Part shown: positions 35,543-48,449 of the stretch, one piece after another | How positions within the stretch are numbered: the stretch's first letter is position 1 | Layout: each line of letters opens with the position of its first letter | Origin: Bradyrhizobium diazoefficiens | Lineage (GTDB): Bacteria > Pseudomonadota > Alphaproteobacteria > Rhizobiales > Xanthobacteraceae | Reading direction: 5' to 3' | NCBI RefSeq assembly: GCF_018131185.1 | Contig: NZ_JAFCJE010000003.1 | Span: 1 to 64,000, forward strand | Length of the DNA: 64,000 bases | Position numbers and translations under genes: made by a program | Notes under the pieces: generated by a model | Databases searched by the model: none | Told to the model about the DNA's origin: nothing | The model's input: only the letters and a program-made list of their open reading frames with translations

Positions 35543-36769
35543 ATGACTGAAACGGCCGATGATCTGAGCGCCCCGCTCGGACAGGACAAGCCGCGCCGGA
35601 AACGCCGGCTGCGGCTGCCGTTCACGGCCATGCAGCTGCTCGCCATCCTGCTCGGCCTGTTCCTGGTTACCTTTGCCGGCTTCGCGATCTTCAACAAGGA
35701 TCCGCTTGGCGGCGAGCCGATGACGCGGATCGCGATCAAGCCGACGGACAAGGCCGCGGACGAGAAGCCCGCCGCCGCAGGCCATGGGTCGGACACCAAG
35801 CCAGAGGGCAAGCCCGAGACCAGCGAAGCGACGAAGCAGGCCCCTGCCGGTGAGCAGAAGACCATCACCATGATCGACGGCTCCACCGGCGCCCGCCACG
35901 ACGTGGTCATCGGTGGCGAAGCCGCCGACAAGGGCGATGCCGCGGCGTCGGCGCCGCCGCCCGTCATGGCCGGGATCAATCCAAAACTGCTGGAGAAGTC
36001 ACGCTACGGCATGATCCCGGTGGTCGCCGGCGACTTGAAGCCGTTCAACGTCTACGCGGCAGACGCCGACCGCGCCAAAGCCGCGAAGATGCCGGTGGTC
36101 GCCATCGTGATCGGCGGCCTCGGCGTCGGCGCCGCCAAGACCACCGACGCCATCATGAAGCTGCCGCCGGCGGTGACGCTGGCCTTCACGCCCTACGGCG
36201 CCGATCCCGGCAAGCTCGCCGAACGGGCCCGCGCGCAGCGGCACGAGATCTTCCTGCAGATCCCGATGGAGCCCTATGACTTCCCCGACAACGATCCGGG
36301 ACCGCAGACGCTGCTGACCTCGCTCAGCGCCGACCAGAACATGGACCGCCTGTACTGGCATTTGAGCCGGATGCAGGGCTATGCCGGCATCGCCAATTTC
36401 ATGGGCGCCCGCTTCATCGCAACGGAGCCGGCGATGCAGCCGATCATCCGCGAGGCGGCCAAGCGCGGCCTCGGCTTCTTCGACGACGGCTCCTCGCCCC
36501 GCAGCATCGCGCCCCAGGCCGCGGCGAACCAGGCCATGCCGTTCGGCAAGGGCGACATCGCGATCGACGTGGTGCCGACCCCCACCGAGATCGACCGCGC
36601 CCTGAACAAGCTCGAATCCGCGGCACGCGAACGCGGCGCGGCGGTCGGGACGGCCTCCGCCCTGCCCGTCTCGATCGAGCGCATCGCCGCCTGGACCAAG
36701 ACGTTGGCCGACCGGGGTATTCTTTTGGTGCCATTGACAACCGCGATGCTGAAATCAAAATCCAGCTAA
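35543..36769 (+). CDS. Divergent polysaccharide deacetylase family protein
   Basis: 408 residues. One membrane helix at about 32-52 ([19 protein letters not shown]) follows a basic cytoplasmic start, then a long proline/lysine-rich linker to about 150. The catalytic-type domain runs to the end with [39 protein letters not shown] and [11 protein letters not shown], typical of the divergent polysaccharide deacetylase 2 family (YibQ-like). It is regularly encoded after the EnvC-like and ctpA genes, so a role in cell-wall turnover in the periplasm is likely. Substrate and activity are unproven. Confidence 0.88.
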   Translation: MTETADDLSAPLGQDKPRRKRRLRLPFTAMQLLAILLGLFLVTFAGFAIFNKDPLGGEPMTRIAIKPTDKAADEKPAAAGHGSDTKPEGKPETSEATKQAPAGEQKTITMIDGSTGARHDVVIGGEAADKGDAAASAPPPVMAGINPKLLEKSRYGMIPVVAGDLKPFNVYAADADRAKAAKMPVVAIVIGGLGVGAAKTTDAIMKLPPAVTLAFTPYGADPGKLAERARAQRHEIFLQIPMEPYDFPDNDPGPQTLLTSLSADQNMDRLYWHLSRMQGYAGIANFMGARFIATEPAMQPIIREAAKRGLGFFDDGSSPRSIAPQAAANQAMPFGKGDIAIDVVPTPTEIDRALNKLESAARERGAAVGTASALPVSIERIAAWTKTLADRGILLVPLTTAMLKSKSS

Positions 36770-36842
36770 AATCAACGGATTGGTAGGGCACGGGTCCTCG
36801 CGGGGCCATTGGCTACCGACAGCATGCGAGAGGTCTGGCGGA

Positions 36843-37349
36843 ATGGCGCGTTACGAGGATCTGCCCTACCGGACCTGCGTCGGCGTGATGCTGATCAACC
36901 CGAAAGGCCTGGTGTTCATCGGCCGCCGCGCCGGCGGCATCGAACATGTCGACGACACCCATGTCTGGCAGATGCCGCAAGGCGGCGTCGATCCCGGCGA
37001 AGACACCTGGGAGGCCGCCAAGCGCGAGCTCTATGAGGAGACCAGCGTGCGCTCGGTCGAGCGGCTCGGCGAGGTCCCGGACTGGCTCACTTACGACATT
37101 CCGCGCACCGTCGCCGGGCGAGCCTGGAAGGGCCGCTACCGCGGCCAGCGCCAGAAATGGTACGCGGTGCGCTTCACCGGCAAGGACAGCGAGATCAACG
37201 TCGAAAGGCCCGGCGGCGGCGGCCACAAGGCCGAGTTCATAAGCTGGCGCTGGGAGCCGATGCAGAATCTGACCGGGCTGATCATTCCTTTCAAGCGCCC
37301 GGTCTATGAGCGCGTGGTCGAGGAGTTTTCCGCGCTGGCGGATCAATGA
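36843..37349 (+). CDS. rppH: RNA pyrophosphohydrolase-type Nudix hydrolase 1
   Basis: 168 residues from ATG 36843. The Nudix box is [23 protein letters not shown], preceded by VWQMPQ. The [20 protein letters not shown] and EFISWRW segments are those of RppH, which removes pyrophosphate from the 5' end of RNA to start decay. A very similar gene follows 60 bases downstream. Relative to that paralogue it has an extra segment, [11 protein letters not shown]. Either or both may be the functional RppH; this one keeps all box glutamates. Confidence 0.9.
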   Translation: MARYEDLPYRTCVGVMLINPKGLVFIGRRAGGIEHVDDTHVWQMPQGGVDPGEDTWEAAKRELYEETSVRSVERLGEVPDWLTYDIPRTVAGRAWKGRYRGQRQKWYAVRFTGKDSEINVERPGGGGHKAEFISWRWEPMQNLTGLIIPFKRPVYERVVEEFSALADQ

Positions 37350-37409
37350 ATCAATTGTCGCTCCGGGTTCGATGCTAAGCATCTCCGGAATGACGATGAG
37401 GATGCTCGC

Positions 37410-37910
37410 GTGACGAACGAAAAACCCTACCGCCCCAACGTGGGGATTGCCCTCTTCAATGCCGACGGCTGCGTGCTGGTCGGCCACCGCTTCAAGGGCG
37501 ACGGCCCCGAGATCATCCTGCCGGGGCTCGACTGGCAGATGCCGCAGGGCGGCGTCGACGAGGGCGAGAATCTGCGCGACGCCGCGATGCGCGAGCTGTG
37601 GGAAGAGACCAGCGTCGTCAGCGCCGACTATCTCGGCGAGACCGACTGGCTGACCTATGAATTCCCGCCTTACGACGGCCCGCAGACGCACCGGCTGGCG
37701 AAGTTTCGCGGGCAGCGCCAGAAATGGTTCGCGCTGCGCTTCACCGGCAAGGATGACGAGATCGACCCGCTGACGCCGCGCAACGACCAGCCCGCGGAGT
37801 TCGATGCCTGGCGCTGGGAACGTCTCGACCGCATAGCGGACATCGTGGTGCCGTTCCGGCGTGAGGTCTATCAGGCCGTGGCGCGAGAGTTTGCGGGCTT
37901 CGGAAACTGA
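37410..37910 (+). CDS. rppH: RNA pyrophosphohydrolase-type Nudix hydrolase 2
   Basis: 166 residues from a GTG at 37410. It begins YRPNVGIALFNADG, closer to E. coli RppH at the N-terminus than its upstream neighbour. The Nudix box is GGVDEGENLRDAAMRELWEETSV and the KFRGQRQKWFALRFTGKDDEID segment matches its neighbour. Two complete RppH-type genes in tandem are therefore present. An insertion, HRFKGDGPEIILPGLD, distinguishes this copy and may affect substrate choice. It is followed by a dispersed repeat. Confidence 0.9.
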   Translation: MTNEKPYRPNVGIALFNADGCVLVGHRFKGDGPEIILPGLDWQMPQGGVDEGENLRDAAMRELWEETSVVSADYLGETDWLTYEFPPYDGPQTHRLAKFRGQRQKWFALRFTGKDDEIDPLTPRNDQPAEFDAWRWERLDRIADIVVPFRREVYQAVAREFAGFGN

Positions 37911-37915
37911 CCTGC

Positions 37916-37938
37916 GAAAACAACCCCATGCACAGTAG
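37916..37938 (+). repeat. Dispersed 23-bp repeat, copy 2
   Basis: Identical to 10891-10913. It begins six bases after the stop codon of the second Nudix gene. In this copy CCCCAT and a following ATGGGG could pair to form a small hairpin (37924-37945). Confidence 0.75.
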
Positions 37939-38145
37939 AATGGGGCTGAAATCATTTGAGGATTTTCGTCGGAGATTTGCGCTCGAGGGACGCACCATTT
38001 CGCGTTCCCTTCCCCTTGCGGGGCCTGCCCCGGGACCAAAATCCGCAAGGGGGCCTGCCGCTATCGCACGCGTGGTGCAACAGAGTTTCAGCGCCCGTCA
38101 CGGTCGGTGACGAGCGCTGAACTTGTTCGGCAATTGATGAGCCTA

Positions 38146-38170
38146 AAGCCCCGGAGCGGTGCCCCGGGGC

Positions 38171-38172
<2 letters not shown>
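38146..38172 (-). terminator. Terminator of the atp operon
   Basis: AAGCCCCGG and CCGGGGCTT form a stem that overlaps the atpC stop codon (38171-38173). On the minus strand the stem is followed by TTTAGG, a short T run. Confidence 0.7.
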
Positions 38173-38632
<460 letters not shown>

Positions 38633-38665
38633 CTATTCGCCACTCCCTATTCGCTATTCGCCCGC

Positions 38666-40132
<1,467 letters not shown>

Positions 40133-40162
40133 TTACTTGAACGACCGTCGTTGGTTCGTGCG

Positions 40163-41038
40163 TCAGACCGCCTCGGCGCCGGAGATGATCTCGATCAGCT
40201 CCTTGGTGATCTGGGCTTGACGGGTTCGGTTGTAGATCTGGGTTTGCTTGCGGATCATTTCGCCGGCGTTGCGGGTGGCGTTGTCCATCGAGCTCATCTG
40301 CGCGCCGTAGAACGAGGCGTTGTTCTCCAGCAACGCGCGGAAGATCTGCACCGCGATGTTGCGCGGCAACAGGCCCGACAGGAGTTCGTCCTCCTCCGGC
40401 TCATATTCGTAGGACGTCGACGGCGCGTTCGCCGCCTTCTCTTCCACGACCAGCGGAATGATCTGCTGCGCAGTCGGGATCTGGGCGATCACCGACTTGA
40501 ACTGCGCGTAGAACAGCGTGCAGACGTCGAACTCGCCGTTCTCGAAACGGGCCAGCACCTTCCTGGCGATGTCCTCGGCGTTGACGAAGCCGAGCTGACG
40601 AACGCTGCGCAGGTCGAGATGCTCGACGATCTGCTTGTCGAACAGGCGGCGGAGCTGCTCATAGCCCTTGCGGCCGACGCAGAAGAATTTGACCTCCTTG
40701 CCCTGCGCCATCAGCGACTGGGCGCGATCGCGCGCAAGACGCACGATCGAGGAATTGAAGGCACCGGACAGGCCGCGCTCGCCGGTGCAGACCAGCAGCA
40801 GGTGGACCTGGTCCTTGCCGGTGCCGGCAAGCAGCGCCGGCGCGCCGGGCGAACCGGCGGCAGCGGCGGCAATGTTGGAGATCACCGCGCTCATCTTGTC
40901 GGCGTAGGGACGTGCAGCCTCGGCCGCCTGCTGGGCACGGCGCAACCTGGACGCAGCGACCATCTGCATGGCCTTGGTGATCTTTTGCGTCGCCTTGGTG
41001 GAGGCGATGCGCACGCGCATGTCTTTAAGTGACGCCAT
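40163..41038 (-). CDS. atpG: ATP synthase F1 gamma subunit
   Basis: 291 residues. The N-terminal helix [27 protein letters not shown] and the C-terminal helix (ending [21 protein letters not shown]) form the coiled-coil rotor shaft. The [15 protein letters not shown] segment is a family hallmark. It is separated from atpA by 172 bases that hold a palindromic repeat, unlike the tighter spacing elsewhere in the operon. Confidence 0.98.
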   Translation of the reverse strand: MASLKDMRVRIASTKATQKITKAMQMVAASRLRRAQQAAEAARPYADKMSAVISNIAAAAAGSPGAPALLAGTGKDQVHLLLVCTGERGLSGAFNSSIVRLARDRAQSLMAQGKEVKFFCVGRKGYEQLRRLFDKQIVEHLDLRSVRQLGFVNAEDIARKVLARFENGEFDVCTLFYAQFKSVIAQIPTAQQIIPLVVEEKAANAPSTSYEYEPEEDELLSGLLPRNIAVQIFRALLENNASFYGAQMSSMDNATRNAGEMIRKQTQIYNRTRQAQITKELIEIISGAEAV

Positions 41039-41091
41039 TCTTCGTTCACCCCGGCGATCAGCCTGTGGCTGGACCGCGACCCTGTCTTGTC

Positions 41092-41205
41092 GTCATGCCC
41101 GGGCTCGTCCCGGGCATCCAATTCTTCGTCTCCACGCGATGGTGCGTCGACGGCCGGGACTTCAGTTGCGAAGACGCGCTTCGCGCTTTAGCCCGGCCAC
41201 GACGG
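41092..41205. repeat. Nested palindromic element 5, inside the atp operon
   Basis: The left arm is GTCATGCCCGGGC-TCGT-CCCGGGCATCC; the right arm contains GGCCGGGAC, GCGCTTCGCGC and GCCCGGCCACGAC. It lies between atpA and atpG, so it must be transcribed with the operon. Confidence 0.75.
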
Positions 41206-41210
41206 CCTAT

Positions 41211-43300
<2,090 letters not shown>

Positions 43301-43809
43301 AGACGCGCTCTTTTTGCTGTCAAACTCGCAAGGGAAAAACCGTCGCCACGAAGCGGCGCCAAGCGATCCAAGCCCTTGGAATTCAAGCGGGACTTCGATT
43401 TTCGACCAGCACGGGACGTGCCGGGCTCGTTAAAATCGCGGCTTTGCTAACATAGCAGGCGCGCAGGTGCAACATGACGCCAAATTAAAGGCACGGGGTT
43501 CTGTCGCCAGTTCGTCGCACGCTGCACACATCGGTCGGTGCAAGGACCTCCGATCAATAAGGCAAGCCCCGGTCAATCCAGGACTGGTGGCGACCTGCAA
43601 GGACCGGTGGCGAGCTGCCGCCACGGAATTGTCGCGAAGCCTCGCCGCGAGCCTCCTCGTTGGTTCCTGCCCCCAGCGCATAGCGGCCATGAACACGGAT
43701 CGCTGAGGCGTGATTCTGGCGTTCTCCGTTCCACTCGCCGATTACTTACCCAATTCTAAACGCGCAAGGTGATGACTTCGTTTTACAGTATTCGCGTGTA
43801 ATCGAGAGG

Positions 43810-43824
43810 TTAACAAATCGTTAA
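43810..43824 (+). promoter_or_regulatory. CtrA-type site TTAA-N7-TTAA upstream of rlpA
   Basis: TTAA at 43810-43813 and 43821-43824 with exactly seven bases between, the full consensus of the alphaproteobacterial cell-cycle regulator CtrA. It is about 180 bases before the start of a septal cell-wall gene. Binding is inferred. Confidence 0.5.
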
Positions 43825-43969
43825 AGGCGAAGATTACGGAACATCAGATGAATATCCGCTGCCGGTAACAAGATATTTCATGACGACACAGAATGGATTT
43901 ACTGCCCAATTCACGCCTCATTAGGAATCGAAACGCCAATCCGCTCACAAACTGATGGGGGCTCCACTA

Positions 43970-43983
43970 GCCACATATGTGGC
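43970..43983. promoter_or_regulatory. Perfect palindrome GCCACATATGTGGC before rlpA
   Basis: A 14-bp perfect dyad, itself flanked by CTAG on both sides, ending 23 bases before the rlpA start codon. It may be an operator, or a hairpin in the 5' leader. Confidence 0.5.
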
Positions 43984-44006
43984 AATACTAGCTTAGGGAC
44001 CACTAA

Positions 44007-44507
44007 ATGCTGTCTTTGAAGACGCTGGGCTCTGTCACCCGGCCGCGTACGGCGATTGCTTTCGTTGCCGCAACTCTCCTCATCGGTGGAACTGCCACCG
44101 AAGCTTCCGCCAAATCCCGGCATCACCGGCATCATCATCACCGCCACCACGCCCAGACCGACACCAACGCGACCGCCGATTGGCGCAACGCCAATGCGTC
44201 GATGACGCCAACCTCGGGCACCGGCCGCAGCTTCTCCGGCGTCGCGTCCTTTTACGGCAACGAGTCCGGCAGCAAGACCGCCTCGGGCCAGCGCTTCAAC
44301 CAGAACGCCATGACCGCGGCGCACCGTTCGCTGCCGTTCGGTACCAAGCTGCGCGTCACCCATGGCGGCCAGAGCGTCGTCGTCACCATCAATGACCGCG
44401 GCCCGTTCATTCGCGGCCGCGTGCTCGATCTCTCCACGGGTGCTGCCCGCGCCATCGGCCTCACCGGTCGCGGCGTCGGCCGCGTCACCGCGGAAGTCGT
44501 CTCCTAA
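44007..44507 (+). CDS. rlpA: RlpA-family septal lytic transglycosylase
   Basis: 166 residues. A signal peptide (about 1-36) is followed by a histidine-rich stretch (39-48, eight His in ten residues) and the double-psi beta-barrel domain (about 76-165). Its motifs are GVASFYG (S81, Y83), TASGQRF and NDRGPF with D130. There is no lipobox cysteine and no SPOR domain, so unlike E. coli RlpA it is not an obvious lipoprotein and lacks the denuded-glycan-binding module. It should cleave naked glycan strands in the periplasm. A CtrA-type site and a palindrome lie upstream and a strong terminator follows. Confidence 0.9.
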   Translation: MLSLKTLGSVTRPRTAIAFVAATLLIGGTATEASAKSRHHRHHHHRHHAQTDTNATADWRNANASMTPTSGTGRSFSGVASFYGNESGSKTASGQRFNQNAMTAAHRSLPFGTKLRVTHGGQSVVVTINDRGPFIRGRVLDLSTGAARAIGLTGRGVGRVTAEVVS

Positions 44508-44567
44508 GGCGCGATGGCGCCTCAGATCACGCGCGCAGTTTTCATCAGTTTGATGCGTGCATGAAAC

Positions 44568-44601
44568 AAGCCCGCGGTCTTGGGGGACCGCGGGCTTTTT
44601 T
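44568..44601 (+). terminator. Rho-independent terminator of rlpA
   Basis: AAGCCCGCGGTC and GACCGCGGGCTT form a 12-bp stem with a G-rich loop, followed by TTTTT. It lies 60 bases beyond the rlpA stop. Confidence 0.9.
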
Positions 44602-44608
44602 ACGTGCT

Positions 44609-44747
44609 GTCGTGTCCCGGACGAGCTGCAACGCGCACGCGTTGCGGCGCAGAGCCGGGACCCAGGAGCCGCGAACTCCGCTGCGACATGGGCCCGCGCT
44701 CTGCAGCGCACCGTCGAAGGGACGCTGCGCTGCGTCCGGGGCACGAG
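44609..44747. repeat. Nested palindromic intergenic element 6
   Basis: The outer arms are GTCGTGTCCCGGAC and GTCCGGGGCACGA; inner paired segments include GCTCTGCAGCGCA-like and TGCGCTGCG-like stretches. It lies between the rlpA terminator and the priA stop. Confidence 0.7.
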
Positions 44748-44755
44748 ACCATCTC

Positions 44756-46966
44756 CTACAGAAAACTCTGCGGATCGACGTCGACTTCGAGCTTCTGATT
44801 GCCCGTCGGCTTCGGGCAGACGGCGAGCCAGTTGCGTAAATGGTCCGACAGATCGAAGCCGCGCGCCGATTTCACCAGGATGCGGAAGCGGTAGCGGCCC
44901 TTGATCACGGCGAGCGGCGCCTCCGCCGGCCCGAGCACCACGACGCGCTCGTCGCGCGGCGCGAGCGCGACGAGACGGCGGCCAAGGCCTTCGGCGCTCG
45001 GGCGGTCGCCGGCGGAGATGATGAGGCTCGCGAGCCGGCCGAACGGCGGATAGAGCGTCTTCTCGCGCAGCTCGATCTCGCTGTCGTAGAACGCTTCGCG
45101 GTCGCAGGCGATCAGCGCTTTCATCACGGGATGGTCGGGCTGGTGGGTCTGGAGATAGCCGACGCCGCGGCCCTGCTCGCGTCCGGCGCGGCCGATCACC
45201 TGGTTGAGCAATTGCCAGGTGCGCTCCGCCGCGCGCGGGTCGCCGTTGCTGAGACCGAGATCCGCATCGACCACGCCGACCAGATTGAGCCGCGGGAAAT
45301 TGTGGCCCTTGGCGACGAGCTGCGTTCCGATGATGATGTCGACGCGCCCCTCCGCGATCTCGGCGAGCTCGCTCCGCATCGTCTCGATCGAGGTAATGAG
45401 ATCGCTCGACAGCACCATGGTGCGCGCCTCCGGAAACAGCGCCGCCGCCTCCTCCTGCAAGCGCTCGACGCCGGGCCCGACGGCAACCAGCGATTCCTCC
45501 GCCGAACAGTTCGGGCAGAGATGCGGGCGCGGCATCGAGAAGCCGCAATGGTGGCAGACCAGGCGCTGACGGAAGCGATGATCGACCAGCCAGGCATCGC
45601 AGATGGTGCAGGCGAAGCGATGGCCGCAAGCACGGCACAGGGTCAGCGGCGCATAGCCGCGGCGATTGAGGAACAGCAGCGCCTGCTCGCGCCTTTCGAT
45701 CGCACCTCTGATCTCCCCGGCGAGCCGCGGCGAGATGAAGCGGCCGCGCGCGGGCGGCTCGCGGCGCATGTCGATGGCTTCGATATGCGGCATGTGCTGG
45801 CCGCCGAAGCGTGAAGGCAGCGCGATGCGCTGATAGCGGTTCTTGCGCGCATTGACCTCGGATTCGACCGAGGGCGTCGCCGACGCCAGCACGACCGGGA
45901 TCTTGGCGATATGCGCGCGCACCACCGCCATGTCCCGGGCGTGATAATGCACGCCCTCGTCCTGCTTGTAGGCCTGGTCGTGCTCTTCATCGACGACGAT
46001 GAGGCCGAGATCGGCATAGGGCAGGAACAGCGCCGAGCGCGCGCCGACCACGACCGGCGCGGTGCCTCCTGAGATCGCCGCCCAATTGCGCGCGCGGGTG
46101 CGCGGAGTGAGCTCGGAGTGCCATTCGATCGGCCGCACGCCGAAACGCTGCGCGAAGCGGTCGAGGAACTGGCCGGTGAGCGCGATCTCCGGCATCAGGA
46201 TCAGCGATTGCCTGCCGCGGCGGATCGTTTCAGCAACGGCCTCGAAATACACCTCGGTCTTGCCCGAGCCGGTGACGCCGTCGAGCAGCGCGACGTGAAA
46301 GGTGCCGTTGGCCGCGAGCGCACGCATTGCATCCACGCCGGCACGCTGCAGCGGCGAGAAATCCGGCCGGCCGAAGTCCGGATCGGGCACGGGCGGTGGC
46401 GCCGGCGGCGGCATCGGTTCGACCGTGAGCGTGCCTTCATCGACGAGGCCATCGATCACGCCGGCCGACACACCTGCCGCCTTGGCGGCCTCCGACTTGC
46501 CGTGCAGCAGCCGGTCCGACAACACCTCGATCACGCGCGCCCGTGCCGGCGTCAGCCGTCGCGGCGGATCGCCGACCAGGCGTACGCCGGGGCGGACCCG
46601 CTCGGGGCCGAGATTTTCGCCCATCCGCAGGCACATGCGCAGCACCATGCCGCGCGGGCTCAGCGTGTAATTGGCGACCCAGTCGACCACCGACCGCAGC
46701 TCGGGCTTGAGCGGCGGAATGTCGAGCTTCTCGCTGACCTCCTTGAGACGGTTGTGCAGACGCGGATCGGGATTGGCGTTTTCTCCCCAGACCACGGCGA
46801 GCACCTCGCGCGGCCCGAGCGGCACACCGACGAGATCGCCGGCCTTCAGCTCCATGCCGCGCGGCACCTTGTAGGAATAGGTCTGGTCGAGCGCGACCGG
46901 CACCAGCACGTCGACCATGCCGGTCGCGTTGGTGGGAGCGGTCGTGCTGCGCGAGGAATGATCCAT
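44756..46966 (-). CDS. priA: Primosomal protein N' (PriA helicase)
   Basis: 736 residues. The N-terminal DNA-binding domain is followed by a superfamily 2 helicase core: Walker A GVTGSGKTEVY and the DEEHDQAYKQDEGVHYHARD motif II. A cysteine-rich zinc region holds eight cysteines (CRACGHRFACTICD, then CHHCGFSMPRPHLCPNC). The second RecA domain has GTQLVAKGHNFPRLNLVGVV. It reloads the replicative helicase at stalled forks. It is divergent from xerC, with only 111 bases between the start codons. Confidence 0.97.
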   Translation of the reverse strand: MDHSSRSTTAPTNATGMVDVLVPVALDQTYSYKVPRGMELKAGDLVGVPLGPREVLAVVWGENANPDPRLHNRLKEVSEKLDIPPLKPELRSVVDWVANYTLSPRGMVLRMCLRMGENLGPERVRPGVRLVGDPPRRLTPARARVIEVLSDRLLHGKSEAAKAAGVSAGVIDGLVDEGTLTVEPMPPPAPPPVPDPDFGRPDFSPLQRAGVDAMRALAANGTFHVALLDGVTGSGKTEVYFEAVAETIRRGRQSLILMPEIALTGQFLDRFAQRFGVRPIEWHSELTPRTRARNWAAISGGTAPVVVGARSALFLPYADLGLIVVDEEHDQAYKQDEGVHYHARDMAVVRAHIAKIPVVLASATPSVESEVNARKNRYQRIALPSRFGGQHMPHIEAIDMRREPPARGRFISPRLAGEIRGAIERREQALLFLNRRGYAPLTLCRACGHRFACTICDAWLVDHRFRQRLVCHHCGFSMPRPHLCPNCSAEESLVAVGPGVERLQEEAAALFPEARTMVLSSDLITSIETMRSELAEIAEGRVDIIIGTQLVAKGHNFPRLNLVGVVDADLGLSNGDPRAAERTWQLLNQVIGRAGREQGRGVGYLQTHQPDHPVMKALIACDREAFYDSEIELREKTLYPPFGRLASLIISAGDRPSAEGLGRRLVALAPRDERVVVLGPAEAPLAVIKGRYRFRILVKSARGFDLSDHLRNWLAVCPKPTGNQKLEVDVDPQSFL

Positions 46967-47077
46967 GAACGGAGAATCGGAACCCGGGGCTTCAAGGCTA
47001 GCGCCCTGGGGCGGCCTTAGCGAACGATAAACGAGTGTGATGCGATATACTGTCGGGAATCACCACGTCCAGAGCGC

Positions 47078-48043
47078 ATGAGCAAAGCGGCCGCCCCACA
47101 AATCGAGCTCGCCAGCGCCGATCCCTCGATCGCGCAGGAGATGACGCGCTGGCTGTCGCATCTCGGCGCCGAGCGGCGGCTGTCGCCGAAGACGCTGGAA
47201 GCCTATGGCCGCGACTTGCGGCAATGCCTGGATTTCCTCTGTGCTTACTGGGGCGAGCGCGTCACGCTGGAGCGCTTCGCCGCGCTGGAAGCAACCGACG
47301 TGCGCGCCTTCATGGCGATGCGCCGCGCCGACGACATTGCCGGCCGCTCGCTGATGCGCGCGCTCGCGGGCCTGCGCTCGTTCGGCCGCTTTCTCGAGCG
47401 CGAAGGCAAGGGCAAGGTCGGCGCGCTCTCTGCCATTCGCGCGCCGAAAGTCGCCAAGAGCCTGCCAAAGCCGCTGCCGATGGCATCCGCCAAGCGTCTT
47501 GCCGATGCCGACGAGCGCGCCGGCGAGGATCGCGAGACCTGGATTCTGGCGCGTGATGCCGCGGTGATGGCGCTCTTGTACGGATCGGGCCTGCGCATCT
47601 CCGAAGCGTTGGGGTTGAAGCGCCGCGAGGTGCCGCGCCCGGGCGAAGGCGACGTGCTTGTTGTCACGGGCAAAGGCAACAAGACCCGCATGGTGCCGGT
47701 GCTGCAGAACGTGCTGGAACTGGTACAGGAATACGTCGCGATGTGCCCCTATCCGCTGCCTGCCGAAGGTCCGATCTTCGTTGGCGCACGCGGCGGCCCC
47801 TTGAGCCCGCGCATCATCCAGCTCGCGATGGAACGGCTGCGGGGTGCGCTCGGCCTGCCCGACAGCGCCACGCCGCACGCGCTCCGGCATTCCTTCGCCA
47901 CGCATTTGCTCTCGCGCGGCGGGGACTTGCGCGCCATCCAGGAACTGCTCGGCCATTCCTCGCTCTCGACCACGCAGATCTATACCGGCATCGATTCCGA
48001 GCGCCTGCTGGAAGTCTATGCCAGCGCGCATCCGCGGCGCTGA
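47078..48043 (+). CDS. xerC: Tyrosine recombinase XerC
   Basis: 321 residues. The SAM-like core-binding domain spans about 15-105. The catalytic domain carries the family residues: Arg in GSGLRISEAL, Lys in GKGNKTRMVP, HALRHSFATHLL (His and Arg), the LGHSSLSTTQIY segment (His) and the nucleophilic Tyr in IYTGID. It resolves chromosome dimers at dif together with XerD. It follows priA divergently, a common arrangement in Rhizobiales, so it is the housekeeping enzyme rather than a mobile-element integrase. Confidence 0.93.
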   Translation: MSKAAAPQIELASADPSIAQEMTRWLSHLGAERRLSPKTLEAYGRDLRQCLDFLCAYWGERVTLERFAALEATDVRAFMAMRRADDIAGRSLMRALAGLRSFGRFLEREGKGKVGALSAIRAPKVAKSLPKPLPMASAKRLADADERAGEDRETWILARDAAVMALLYGSGLRISEALGLKRREVPRPGEGDVLVVTGKGNKTRMVPVLQNVLELVQEYVAMCPYPLPAEGPIFVGARGGPLSPRIIQLAMERLRGALGLPDSATPHALRHSFATHLLSRGGDLRAIQELLGHSSLSTTQIYTGIDSERLLEVYASAHPRR

Positions 48044-48191
48044 GGCTGCGAACCTGTCGGCCATGCGCAGCGCAGCGGCAGACAGACCGTTGACGGCCGG
48101 CGGAATGGAGCGGATTTCGGTTTACGCGCGTAGGTGGATGGTACAAAAGACCTATAGGCGGCCCGTGCAACCCGCGACTATCGTCTACGGT

Positions 48192-48449
48192 ATGTGGAAA
48201 ATGAACAAGATTTCTTCGGGAATGACTGTGGCGGCGCTGGCCGGAATCGCCGTGCTGATGCCGACCAGTGCCTATGCCTACCTGGATCCGGGGAGCGGCG
48301 CCTTCGCCGTGCAGGCGCTGCTTGCCGCCATCGCCGGCGGCCTGATCGCCATTCGCGCTTACGGAAAGCGGGTGATGGGCTTCTTCCGGCGCCCGAAATC
48401 GTCGCCGGACGTCGCCACCAACAGATCGATACCGGACCGCGATGCGTGA
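48192..48449 (+). CDS. Small YLDPGSG membrane protein
   Basis: 85 residues. A signal peptide or first helix (about 11-28) ends at AYA, directly before the motif YLDPGSG (29-35). A second helix (about 38-57, FAVQALLAAIAGGLIAIRAYG) and a basic segment, KRVMGFFRRP, follow. Small proteins with the YLDPG(S/T)GS motif and this layout occur widely next to methyltransferase and sulfatase-like genes, and that is the context here; I know of no assigned function. It overlaps the next start by eight bases. ATG 48201 is an alternative start. Confidence 0.75.
   Translation: MWKMNKISSGMTVAALAGIAVLMPTSAYAYLDPGSGAFAVQALLAAIAGGLIAIRAYGKRVMGFFRRPKSSPDVATNRSIPDRDA

Larger units (their letters stand above)
43301..44006. 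other. Divergent gap between atpH and rlpA
   Basis: 706 bases with no supportable gene. It should hold the atp promoter on the minus strand and the rlpA promoter on the plus strand. The part from about 43740 to 44000 is AT-rich for this genome and contains the CtrA-type site at 43810-43824 and a perfect 14-bp palindrome at 43970-43983. Confidence 0.6.

Noticed and set aside
43467..43760. Short open frames in the atpH-rlpA gap
   Set aside because: No ribosome-binding sites, no recognisable sequence and no codon bias; the region is better explained as control sequence.
47078..48043. XerC-type recombinase as a sign of an integron or genomic island
   Set aside because: The sequence and the divergent position beside priA fit the housekeeping chromosome-dimer recombinase; no attachment repeats were seen.
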